Origin: Candidatus Onthomonas avicola
GTDB lineage: Bacteria; Bacillota; Clostridia; Oscillospirales; Oscillospiraceae
DNA: 64,000 nt
Reading direction: 5' to 3'
Assembly: GCA_018710845.1 (NCBI GenBank)
Contig: DVJB01000039.1
Span: 44,498-108,497 of the forward strand
In this document: positions 40,291-47,978 of the stretch, one piece after another
Position numbering within the stretch: position 1 is the stretch's first letter
How the letters are laid out: each line of letters opens with the position of its first letter
Notes under the pieces: generated by a model
Told to the model about the DNA's origin: nothing
Database searches by the model: none
The model's input: the letters and a program-made list of their open reading frames with translations, nothing else
Translations under genes and position numbers: made by a program

Positions 40291-42330
40291 TCATTCGCTC
40301 TCCTGCCACTGCCGTTCCCAGGCCTCACCGGTCAGCCCTTCCAGCACGCTGCCGGCCGCCCAGGGCATCAGGGCAAACCAAGCGCTCGCCAGCGCCCCGT
40401 CCGGATAGCGCTCCACCAGCAGCCCCGGGCTGTAGCAGAACCGCTCGGACATCCAGCCGCGCCGACCGTAGTCATATTCCCCGTCGCGGGTGTTGTAGGT
40501 CTGACAGCCCCAGAGCACCGTGTCGCGCGCGCGGGAGGCCACATAGCCGTCCCCGGTCTGCGCCGCGTAGTACAGCAGCTCGTCCGTCACGGTGCAGGAC
40601 ATCGGATGAATGTGCGGGTTGGCCACGGAAGTGATGCTCCCGCCAGAGGTAGACCAGCCCAACCGGGACAGCGGCGGGACGTGAATCGGCACGCAATAGC
40701 CAAACCGGAAGGAAAACTCGTATTCCAGCCCGTCACGCATGTGCTCCAGCAGCTCCGTCTCGCCGGTGACGGCATGCAGATAGCGCACCGCGCGCAGATA
40801 GGCCAGCACGCCTTCCGAGTCCACCGCTTTGTCAGTGTCCAGCGGGCCGCCGTAGCACTCCATACGCCGCACATAGGTACGGTAGTAGTGCCGCTCGCTG
40901 GCGAGCAGGCCGTCCAGGTCTTCCCGATCACCGGTCAGATAACAATAGTAGGCCGCCGCGGCCAGCGCCCAGCAGCTTCCCATCGCGTCGTACTCCAGCG
41001 CCGCGCCCGTCTGTTCGGAGCAGATGAAGGGGTACTCCCCGTCCGAGTTGCGCTGCCCGGCCAGATGCCGGACAATTCCGCGGGCAAAGGCGAGCCACTC
41101 CGGATGCTCACAGCCCCGCTGCGTCCGCTCCAGATGCCACGCCTTGAGGGCGTAGAAGGCGGCCTGCCCGCTCAGGTAGACCGCGTGCCCCGGGGTGCGC
41201 ATCCCGTCAAACCACCAGCCGCGCACGCTCGCGCGCCCGGCGGCGTCCACCGTCTCGTACGGCAGACCGGAGCGGCCGTTCCGGCTGCTCCGGAGCAGCC
41301 GGTCAATACAGGCAATCGCCTGCGCGCGCATCTCCTCCCGCCCGAGGCGCAGCGCGGCGGAGAGCACGGGGACCGCCACCGTCAGCCCGTTGGTCCAGGT
41401 CAGAGAGGGAATCCGGTTATAGGCAAACCCGGTTCCATCCGGGCGCTCGCGCACGAAGCCGGAATAGCACTCCTCCTCCAGCAACCACGCGTCGCGCGCG
41501 ATGGCCTCCGCCAAGTCGGTGGCCGCGCGGCGGACGGTCATCCCCGCGATCGTGCGCGGCGGCTGATGATAGGCGGCATAGACCGCCCGCAGCGCCGGGC
41601 CAAGCTCCGTCTCCGCCCCGGCGGGGTAATCGTAGACCATAAGGCGGAAGGAGATCTCTTCCCCCGCGCGCAGCGGGAAGGTGTTCTCCTCCGAGAGCGG
41701 GGCACGCTCCAACACCCGCCGCGCCTGAATAAAATGCCAGGGCGCGTTCTCATAGCCGAGCGTATAGCCCAGGGCGGCAAACCGCCCCGCCTGTCCGGGC
41801 AGGGTGCAGTCCACGGCGCAGCTGTAGCCGGCAAAGCGGTCAAATTCCGCTCCGGCCTCCTCCGGGCAGTTTGTCCAGGCGCGCCGGCGTCCGTCTGCGG
41901 TCCGCACCCAGTACGGTCCGGCGGAAAACCCCCAGATGCGGCCCCGGTCATAGAGGAAGGCGGCCGGCGCGGCCAGGCGGTTGGCCTGCATCATCCACCA
42001 GGGAGAGGCAGGCTGATCCCGCTCTCCGCGAATCCGGGGGAATTGATGCGGCACCGACAGCGGGCGCTCTCCGCCGTTCGTCCCGTAGAGAAATCCGGGC
42101 AGGAAAAAGCGAGGACTGTCCTGCGGGGCGAGCAGCCGGAGGTGCAGCACGCCGCGCCAGTCCCCGGCGGCGGTATTGCGCACCGAGACCTCCAGCGCAT
42201 GCGGGTGGGCAGGGCTGCCATCCCCCTCGCCCCAGGCCCATCGGACGGACAGGCCGTGCGAGGCGGCGGGGCTGTATTCCTCTGTGCTCTGACCCAGCGA
42301 ACGGGCGACGGCACATATCTGCAGCGGCAT
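40291..42330 (-). CDS. Six-hairpin glycosidase-like protein, family unassigned
   Basis: 679 aa, no signal peptide, so apparently cytosolic. The N-terminal third looks beta-rich (about 1-260). The remainder has repeated helical pairs with aromatic/Gly-rich turns typical of (alpha/alpha)6 toroids: RIPSLTWTNGLTVAVPVLSA, RGWWFDGMRTPGHAVYLSGQ, NSDGEYPFICSEQTGAALEY, YDAMGSCWALAAAAYYCYLT, NPHIHPMSCTVTDELLYYAA. This fold hosts glycoside hydrolases and lyases. I cannot name a CAZy family or catalytic acids. ATG 42330 follows AAGGAGGAG. Upstream of the BIG2 gene. Confidence 0.6.
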   Translation of the reverse strand: MPLQICAVARSLGQSTEEYSPAASHGLSVRWAWGEGDGSPAHPHALEVSVRNTAAGDWRGVLHLRLLAPQDSPRFFLPGFLYGTNGGERPLSVPHQFPRIRGERDQPASPWWMMQANRLAAPAAFLYDRGRIWGFSAGPYWVRTADGRRRAWTNCPEEAGAEFDRFAGYSCAVDCTLPGQAGRFAALGYTLGYENAPWHFIQARRVLERAPLSEENTFPLRAGEEISFRLMVYDYPAGAETELGPALRAVYAAYHQPPRTIAGMTVRRAATDLAEAIARDAWLLEEECYSGFVRERPDGTGFAYNRIPSLTWTNGLTVAVPVLSAALRLGREEMRAQAIACIDRLLRSSRNGRSGLPYETVDAAGRASVRGWWFDGMRTPGHAVYLSGQAAFYALKAWHLERTQRGCEHPEWLAFARGIVRHLAGQRNSDGEYPFICSEQTGAALEYDAMGSCWALAAAAYYCYLTGDREDLDGLLASERHYYRTYVRRMECYGGPLDTDKAVDSEGVLAYLRAVRYLHAVTGETELLEHMRDGLEYEFSFRFGYCVPIHVPPLSRLGWSTSGGSITSVANPHIHPMSCTVTDELLYYAAQTGDGYVASRARDTVLWGCQTYNTRDGEYDYGRRGWMSERFCYSPGLLVERYPDGALASAWFALMPWAAGSVLEGLTGEAWERQWQESE

Positions 42331-42580
42331 CTGCGCTCCTCCTTCCGGCGTCGATGGACGCGGCCAAGAAAATTCTCATAGTATCATAGCACAACATGCG
42401 ACAAATATCTACAGATCTTCCTTCTGATTTCGCAAAAAATAACCTCTTTCCGCCATTCCGGCCGGGCCATGCACCCCCTTGACGCGGGTGGTATGATAGA
42501 GAAGGACACTGTTTTGCCCCATCCCGGCCCCTCGGGCGCGGCGGTGGGCGAATCGGAACGAAAGCAAGGGAGGAAACGAT

Positions 42581-43663
42581 ATGAGCCGTATTTGGAATTT
42601 TTCGGCCGGGCCGGCCGTCCTGCCGGAGGAAGTGCTGCGTGAGGCGGCGGAGGAGATGCTGGACTACCGCGGCTGCGGCATGTCCGTGATGGAGATGAGC
42701 CACCGCTCCAAGATGTTTCAGGAGATCATCGACCAGGCAGAGGCGGACCTTCGTGAGCTGATGGGGATCCCGTCAAACTACAAGGTCCTGTTCTTGCAGG
42801 GCGGCGCGAGCCAGCAGTTTGCGATGATCCCGATGAACCTGATGAAAAACCGCGTGGCAGACTACATCGTCACCGGTCAGTGGGCCAAGAAGGCCTGGCA
42901 GGAGGCCAAGCTCTTCGGCACGGCCAACAAGGTCGCCTCCTCGGAGGACAAGACCTTCTCCTACATCCCGGACTGCTCCGACCTCCCCATCTCGCCCGAG
43001 GCGGACTACGTCTATATCTGTGAGAACAACACGATCTACGGCACCAAGTTCCACACCCTCCCCGACACCAAGGGCAAGCCGCTGGTGGCGGACGTCTCCT
43101 CCTGCTTCCTGTCCGAGCCGGTGGATGTGAGCCGGTACGGCATCATCTACGGCGGCGTGCAGAAGAACATCGGCCCGGCCGGCGTGGTCATCTCCATCAT
43201 CCGGGAGGACCTCATCACGGAGGACGTGCTCGACGGCACGCCGACCATGCTGCGCTTCAAGACACACGCAGACAACGGCTCGATGTACAACACGCCCCCC
43301 TGCTACGGCATCTATATCTGCGGCAAGGTGTTCCAGTGGCTCAAGCGCCAGGGCGGCCTGGAGGCGATGCGCGCGCGCAACGAGCGCAAGGCCAAGCTGC
43401 TCTACGACTATCTTGACCAGTCCTCCCTCTTCCACGGCACCGTGGTCCCGCAGGACCGCTCGCTGATGAACGTGCCCTTTGTCACCGGCGACGCCGCGCT
43501 GGACGCGGAGTTTGTCAAGGAGGCGTCCGCCGCTGGCCTGGCCAATCTCAAGGGACACCGGACGGTGGGCGGCATGCGCGCGAGCATCTACAACGCCATG
43601 CCCTACGAGGGTGTGCAGGCGCTGGTACGCTTTATGGAGCGCTTTGAGCGCGCGCACCGCTGA
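42581..43663 (+). CDS. serC: Phosphoserine aminotransferase
   Basis: 360 aa, full length. N-terminal IWNFSAGPAVLPEEVLREAA, VLFLQGGASQQFAMIPMNLM and the PLP lysine region YGIIYGGVQKNIGPAGVVIS identify SerC, which makes 3-phosphoserine from 3-phosphohydroxypyruvate and glutamate. AGGGAGG site before the ATG. serA and serB are not adjacent. A two-hairpin leader and the alanine racemase gene follow. The 250-nt gap upstream holds no recognisable gene. Confidence 0.96.
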   Translation: MSRIWNFSAGPAVLPEEVLREAAEEMLDYRGCGMSVMEMSHRSKMFQEIIDQAEADLRELMGIPSNYKVLFLQGGASQQFAMIPMNLMKNRVADYIVTGQWAKKAWQEAKLFGTANKVASSEDKTFSYIPDCSDLPISPEADYVYICENNTIYGTKFHTLPDTKGKPLVADVSSCFLSEPVDVSRYGIIYGGVQKNIGPAGVVISIIREDLITEDVLDGTPTMLRFKTHADNGSMYNTPPCYGIYICGKVFQWLKRQGGLEAMRARNERKAKLLYDYLDQSSLFHGTVVPQDRSLMNVPFVTGDAALDAEFVKEASAAGLANLKGHRTVGGMRASIYNAMPYEGVQALVRFMERFERAHR

Positions 43664-43692
43664 GTACAGTTTACCCAAATTTCCCCGCCGCG

Positions 43693-43723
43693 CTCCGCAT
43701 CAGATGCGATTTTGATGCCGGAG
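43693..43723 (+). other. Hairpin 1 in the serC-alr intergenic leader
   Basis: CTCC-GCATCA (43693-43702) pairs with TGATGC-C-GGAG (43713-43723), ten pairs with one bulge. It precedes the terminator-like hairpin by 17 nt. Confidence 0.55.
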
Positions 43724-43740
43724 TGTGCGCGCGGTGATGC

Positions 43741-43787
43741 ACCCCTTCTCTATACTGGTCCCGAACCAGAGAGAAGGGGTGTTTTTT
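43741..43787 (+). terminator. Terminator/attenuator hairpin abutting the alr start codon
   Basis: ACCCCTTCTCT (43741-43751) pairs with AGAGAAGGGGT (43770-43780), with inner CTGGT/ACCAG, then six U residues (43782-43787) and C-ATG. The only ribosome-site-like sequence for alr, GAAGGGG, is inside the 3' arm. It ends serC transcripts and also sequesters the alr ribosome site. Confidence 0.8.
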
Positions 43788-43788
43788 C

Positions 43789-44877
43789 ATGTGCCGCTAT
43801 GCACAGAGCTATCTGGAGATCTCCCGGTCCGACCTGGCGGAAAATGCCCGCCTGGTGACCGGCTTTGTCAAGTGTCCGGTGATCGGCGTCGTCAAATGCG
43901 ACGGCTACGGCGTCTCTCTGGCCGAGGCGGCCGCCGCCTGGGTGAGCGCCGGGGTGACACGGCTGGCCGTCTCCGAACCGCAGGAGGCCCTCGCGCTGCG
44001 CCGTCTGGGCTTTGCGGGGGTGGAGATTCTGCTGCTCTCCCCCGCCGTCTGCCCCGAGACGCTCGAGGCGCTGATCGCCGCCCGCGTCACCCTGACGGTG
44101 ACAGGCCCGGACTGCGCCCGGCGCTATGCTGCGGCGGCCGCTGGACGCACCGTGCGCGTCCACGTGGCGGTGGACACCGGGATGGGCCGCTTTGGCCTGC
44201 ACTGGCGGGATCTGGCCGCGATAGAGGAGGTCTACCAAACTCGCGGTCTGACCTTTACCGGCATCTTCTCCCACTTCGCCGCCTCCTTTGCCCGCAGCGA
44301 CCGGCTCACCCGGCAACAGCTGGAGCGGTTTCTGTCCGTCACCCGCGCGCTGGCGGCCAAGGGCTATCCCGTCGGGCTGCGGCATATCGCCAACTCCTGC
44401 GCCGCGCTGCGCTGGCCGGAGACCTGGCTGGATGCGGTGCGGGTAGGCTCGGCGCTGGTCGGGCGGCTGCCGGTGACCGTCTCCCTGCCGCTGCGGCGGG
44501 TGGGGGTCTACCGCGCGATGGTGGTGGAGCGCAGGACGCTGCACGCGGGCGACACCACCGGCTACGCCTCTCTCTGCCGCGTCAGACGGGCGACGGAGGT
44601 CGCCGTCCTCTCCCTCGGCCGGCACAGCGGCTTTGGCCTGGTGAAGCGTCCGGAGACGCTGCGGCCGCTGGACTTTCTGGTCAATCAGCTCCGCCTGCTG
44701 CGCGGCTGCCTCCACCGGCCGTCGGTGGAGTACTGCGGCAGGACGCTCCCGGTGGTGGGGCGGATCGGGAGCCAGTTCACTCTGGTGGACGCCGGCGGGA
44801 CCGACCTCGCGCCGGGGGACTATGTGACCGCGCCGGTAGACCTGATGCTCACGCCGCCGGAACGGCGGTTCGTCTGA
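43789..44877 (+). CDS. alr: Alanine racemase family protein
   Basis: 362 aa fold-type III PLP enzyme. The PLP lysine is in CPVIGVVKCDGYGVSLAEAA (usually VKADAYGHG). Further motifs are VHVAVDTGMGRFGLHW, GIFSHFAASFARSD, LRHIANSCAALRWPETWLDA with VRVGSALVGR, and the second-domain tyrosine region AGDTTGYASLCRV. It interconverts L- and D-alanine, or possibly serine. Motif drift (Cys and Gly in the lysine loop; VGSALVG instead of PGIALYG) marks a divergent branch. The start codon follows a U-tract directly. A FemAB-like gene follows after 14 nt. Confidence 0.86.
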   Translation: MCRYAQSYLEISRSDLAENARLVTGFVKCPVIGVVKCDGYGVSLAEAAAAWVSAGVTRLAVSEPQEALALRRLGFAGVEILLLSPAVCPETLEALIAARVTLTVTGPDCARRYAAAAAGRTVRVHVAVDTGMGRFGLHWRDLAAIEEVYQTRGLTFTGIFSHFAASFARSDRLTRQQLERFLSVTRALAAKGYPVGLRHIANSCAALRWPETWLDAVRVGSALVGRLPVTVSLPLRRVGVYRAMVVERRTLHAGDTTGYASLCRVRRATEVAVLSLGRHSGFGLVKRPETLRPLDFLVNQLRLLRGCLHRPSVEYCGRTLPVVGRIGSQFTLVDAGGTDLAPGDYVTAPVDLMLTPPERRFV

Positions 44878-44891
44878 AAGGGGCGGCTGAG

Positions 44892-45983
44892 ATGGACACA
44901 CTGGACTATCAAATCATCACGGAACGGGAGAACGCACTGTGCGCGGAGATGGAGGCCTTTGTCCGCGCCCACTCGAACGGGCACTTTATGCAGTCGCCGC
45001 GCTGGCGGTTAGTGAAGGAGCACTGGCAATGGCGAGGGGTGCTTGCCCGGCAGAAGGGGGCAATCTGCGGAACTCTCTCCCTGCTCATCCGGCCGCTCCC
45101 CGGCGGGTGGAGCCTGCTCTACGCCCCGCGCGGCCCGGTCTGTGACCGGCACCAGACGGAGGTCCTCGCCTGCCTGGTGGCAGGGGCGCGCGCGGCGGCG
45201 GACGAGGTGCGCGGCTGCTGCCTCATCCTCGACCCCGACGTGGAAGAGAGTGACCTTGCGGCGCACCGGGCGCTGCGGTCGCTCGGCTTTGTCTGCCAGC
45301 GCTCGGAGGGCTTTGAGGCGATTCAGCCGCGATTTGTCTTCCGCCTGCCCCTCGCAGGGCGGACGGAGGCGGAGCTCCTGGCGGGGTGCAGCCGTCAGAC
45401 ACGCTACCAGATCCGCCTGGCCGAACGGCGGGGCGTGACCGTCTCCCATTGGGCGGGGGACGGCGGGATTCCGGACGGGGCGCTGGACGATTTCTGCCGC
45501 CTGATGGAGGAGACAGGGCGGCGCGACCACTTTCTCACCCGTCCCCGGGAGTACTTTGCGCAGCTGCTCGGCGCCCTCGGGGCGGACGGGCGGCTCTACC
45601 TCGCCCGTCTGGGGGACCGGGCGATTGCCGGGAGTATCGCCGTGCGGTATGGGGACAAGGTCTGGTACCTCTACGGCGCGTCCTCCGGGGCCTCTGAGGA
45701 CCGGCGGGCACGGCCGAACTATCTGCTTCAGTGGGAGATGATGCGCTGGGCGCTGGAGAGCAGGGCGCGGCTCTACGACTTTCGCGGCGTGCCCGGCCGG
45801 GAGGACCCGGATGACCCCCTCTCCGGACTCTACCGCTTCAAGAAGGGCTTCGGTGGGAGGCACACCGCCTTTGCCGGCCAGTACACCCTCGTCCTGCGGC
45901 GCGGAGCGTACGCGGCCCTCTCCGCAGGGCTGGAGATGAACCGTCTCTGGCGAAAAGCGCTGCGGCGGCTGGCAGCGGGATAG
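44892..45983 (+). CDS. FemAB/FemX-like peptidoglycan interpeptide aminoacyltransferase
   Basis: 363 aa, made of two GNAT-like subdomains. Motifs: NGHFMQSPRWRLVKEHWQWR, LYAPRGPVCD, CSRQTRYQIRLAERRGVTVS, YFAQLLGALGADGRLYLARL, RRARPNYLLQWEMMRWALES and LYRFKKGFGGRHTAFAGQYT, all hallmarks of the Fem family. These use aminoacyl-tRNA to add Gly, Ser or Ala to the lipid II side chain. AAAGGGG before ATG 44892, 14 nt after alr. A longer frame back to 43725 is overlap with alr and not used. Which amino acid is added is unknown. Confidence 0.88.
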   Translation: MDTLDYQIITERENALCAEMEAFVRAHSNGHFMQSPRWRLVKEHWQWRGVLARQKGAICGTLSLLIRPLPGGWSLLYAPRGPVCDRHQTEVLACLVAGARAAADEVRGCCLILDPDVEESDLAAHRALRSLGFVCQRSEGFEAIQPRFVFRLPLAGRTEAELLAGCSRQTRYQIRLAERRGVTVSHWAGDGGIPDGALDDFCRLMEETGRRDHFLTRPREYFAQLLGALGADGRLYLARLGDRAIAGSIAVRYGDKVWYLYGASSGASEDRRARPNYLLQWEMMRWALESRARLYDFRGVPGREDPDDPLSGLYRFKKGFGGRHTAFAGQYTLVLRRGAYAALSAGLEMNRLWRKALRRLAAG

Positions 45984-46180
45984 GTAAATAGGATCGGTTT
46001 CAAACTGTCCCTCCCCGCCCCGGATGGTGGGCAGAACGGCCAAACCGTTCTCCGCAGATTCTGCCAGGCGCGGCGCATATTCCGCCATGGAGCTGCAACG
46101 GCCGGCACACCACATCGCAGGGGCGCACATGCGCCCGCCGAATACTGTACCGGACGGGCAGAAAACCGGTTTGACAGCAA

Positions 46181-46216
46181 AAGGCAGGGGTCCCCGGACG
46201 GGACCTCTGCCCTTTT
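46181..46216. terminator. Bidirectional intrinsic terminator
   Basis: GGCAGGGGTCCC (46183-46194) with GGGACCTCTGCC (46200-46211), flanked by AAAA and CTTTTCC. It ends both FemX and the convergent ABC exporter. The rest of 45984-46180 holds only a short GAACGG/CCGTTC hairpin and no gene. Confidence 0.85.
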
Positions 46217-46226
46217 CCTGTCTTGG

Positions 46227-47978
46227 TCAGAACCGCTCAAACTGGCTGTGATAGAGCTCGGCGTAGAAGCCGCCGCGCGCGAGCAGCTCATCGTGATTTC
46301 CCTGCTCGATGATCTTTCCGTCGCGCATGACGAGAATCTGGTCCGCCTCCCGAATCGTGGCCAGGCGGTGGGCGACGATGAAGCTGGTGCGCCCCTGCAT
46401 CATACGGGCAAAGGCCTGTTGGATGCGGATCTCGGTGCGCGTGTCGATGGAGCTGGTCGCCTCGTCCAGAATCAGCATGGGCGGCAGGCTGAGCATCACG
46501 CGGGCGATGCACAGCAGCTGCTTCTGCCCCTGGGAGAGGTTGCCGCCGTCCTCGCTGATGCGGGTGTCATAGCCCTGCGGGAGGCGGCGGATAAAGCTGT
46601 GGGCGTGGGCCGCCTTCGCGGCGGCGACCATCTCCTCCTCGGTGGCCTCCGGGTGGCCGAAAAGGATGTTCTCCCGGACGGTGCCCGTTTTGAGCCAGGT
46701 CTCCTGGAGGACCATGCCGTAGCTCGCGCGCAGGCTGTCGCGGGTGACGGAGCGGATGTCATGCCCGTCCACCGAGATGGACCCGCCGTCCACGTCGTAA
46801 AAGCGCATGAGCAGATTGATCACCGTGCTCTTGCCGCAGCCGGTGGGGCCGACGATGGCGACGCGCTGTCCGGGCCGGACGGAGAGATTCAGGTCGCGGA
46901 TCAGCTCCTGGTCCGGGCGGTAGGAGAAGTCCACGTTTTGCAGCGTCACCGCCCCGTGCACCTGCTCCAGCACGGCCGCGTCCGGCGCGTCCGGCGTCTG
47001 CGGCTCTGCTTCCATCAACTCAAAGGCGCGCGCGGCGCAGGCGACGGCGTTTTGCAGCTCGGTCACCACGCCGGAGATCTCGTTAAACGGTTTGGTGTAC
47101 TGGTTCGCGTAGCTCAGAAGCGAGGTGAGCGCGCCCACCGTGATCCCCCCGCCGAGGGCGGCCAATGCCCCGACGACGGCAACAGCGGCGTAGACCATGC
47201 TGTTGACAAAGCGGGTAGCGGGGTTCGTGATGGAGGAGAAGAAGGTGGCCCGCAGGCTGCAATCGCGCAAGCGGCCGTTGATCTCATCAAAGCGCTCTTG
47301 CGCTGCGCGCTCGCGGCCGAAGGCCTGCACCACCTTCGCCCCACCGATCATCTCGTCGATGTGGGCGGTCAGCTCCCCGCGTGTCTCCGACTGGAGCTTG
47401 AACATGGAGTAGGTCTGCTTGGCGATAAAGGCGGCCACCAGGAAGGATATGGGGGTGAGCACGATGACCACCAGGGCAATTCCGGCGTGAATATTGAGCA
47501 TGATGACCAGGGTGCCCAGGATGGTGAGCACGCCGGTAAAGAACTGCGTGAAGCCCATCAGCAGCCCATCGGAGAACTGGTCCACGTCGGCGATGATGCG
47601 GCTGAGAATGTCGCCGTGGGCGTGGCCGTCGAGGTAGCGCAGCGGCAGCTCCGCCAGGCGGTCAAAGGCCCGCTCGCGGATGTCGCGCACAACGCAGAAG
47701 GTAATGCGGTTGTTGGCCAGGTTCATCAGCCACTGGAAGAGGGCGGTGAGGGCGATCACCACCCCCATCTGCACCAGCAAGCGCACGAGGCCGGCAAAGT
47801 CCACCGCGCCCGGGCCGACGATGCAGTTGACCGCCTCGCCGGTCAGGATGGGGAGATAGAGCGTCAGCACCACGGTGAGCGCCGCGCAGACGACCGAGGC
47901 GGCGGCGAGCAGCTTGTAGGGGCGCAGGAAGGCCCAGATCTTTTTCAGGGTGTCGCGGGTGTTGTATGCCTGCTCCAT
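46227..47978 (-). CDS. ABC exporter half-transporter with canonical ATPase site
   Basis: 583 aa. Six membrane helices (about 15-320) are followed by an NBD with Walker A VGPTGCGKST, signature NLSQGQKQLL, Walker B MLILDEATSSIDTRTE and H-loop IVAHRLATIR, all catalytically intact. It abuts its partner (stop to start 0 nt) in the order degenerate-canonical, the pattern of heterodimeric multidrug exporters such as LmrCD, BmrCD and TM287/288. It likely expels drugs, lipids or peptides. Confidence 0.92.
   Translation of the reverse strand: MEQAYNTRDTLKKIWAFLRPYKLLAAASVVCAALTVVLTLYLPILTGEAVNCIVGPGAVDFAGLVRLLVQMGVVIALTALFQWLMNLANNRITFCVVRDIRERAFDRLAELPLRYLDGHAHGDILSRIIADVDQFSDGLLMGFTQFFTGVLTILGTLVIMLNIHAGIALVVIVLTPISFLVAAFIAKQTYSMFKLQSETRGELTAHIDEMIGGAKVVQAFGRERAAQERFDEINGRLRDCSLRATFFSSITNPATRFVNSMVYAAVAVVGALAALGGGITVGALTSLLSYANQYTKPFNEISGVVTELQNAVACAARAFELMEAEPQTPDAPDAAVLEQVHGAVTLQNVDFSYRPDQELIRDLNLSVRPGQRVAIVGPTGCGKSTVINLLMRFYDVDGGSISVDGHDIRSVTRDSLRASYGMVLQETWLKTGTVRENILFGHPEATEEEMVAAAKAAHAHSFIRRLPQGYDTRISEDGGNLSQGQKQLLCIARVMLSLPPMLILDEATSSIDTRTEIRIQQAFARMMQGRTSFIVAHRLATIREADQILVMRDGKIIEQGNHDELLARGGFYAELYHSQFERF

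Noticed and set aside
38358..40634. Long plus-strand frame across cca and the BIG2 gene
   Set aside because: It crosses two well-supported minus-strand genes and their intergenic hairpin; the translation has no motifs.
42480..42500. TTGACG near a TATGAT upstream of serC as a promoter
   Set aside because: The two hexamers are only 7 nt apart, and no acceptable -35 lies 16-18 nt before TATGAT.
43725..44891. N-terminal extension of the FemX frame upstream of 44892
   Set aside because: This part is alr read in another frame. FemX has its own ATG with a ribosome site and its conserved domain starts there.
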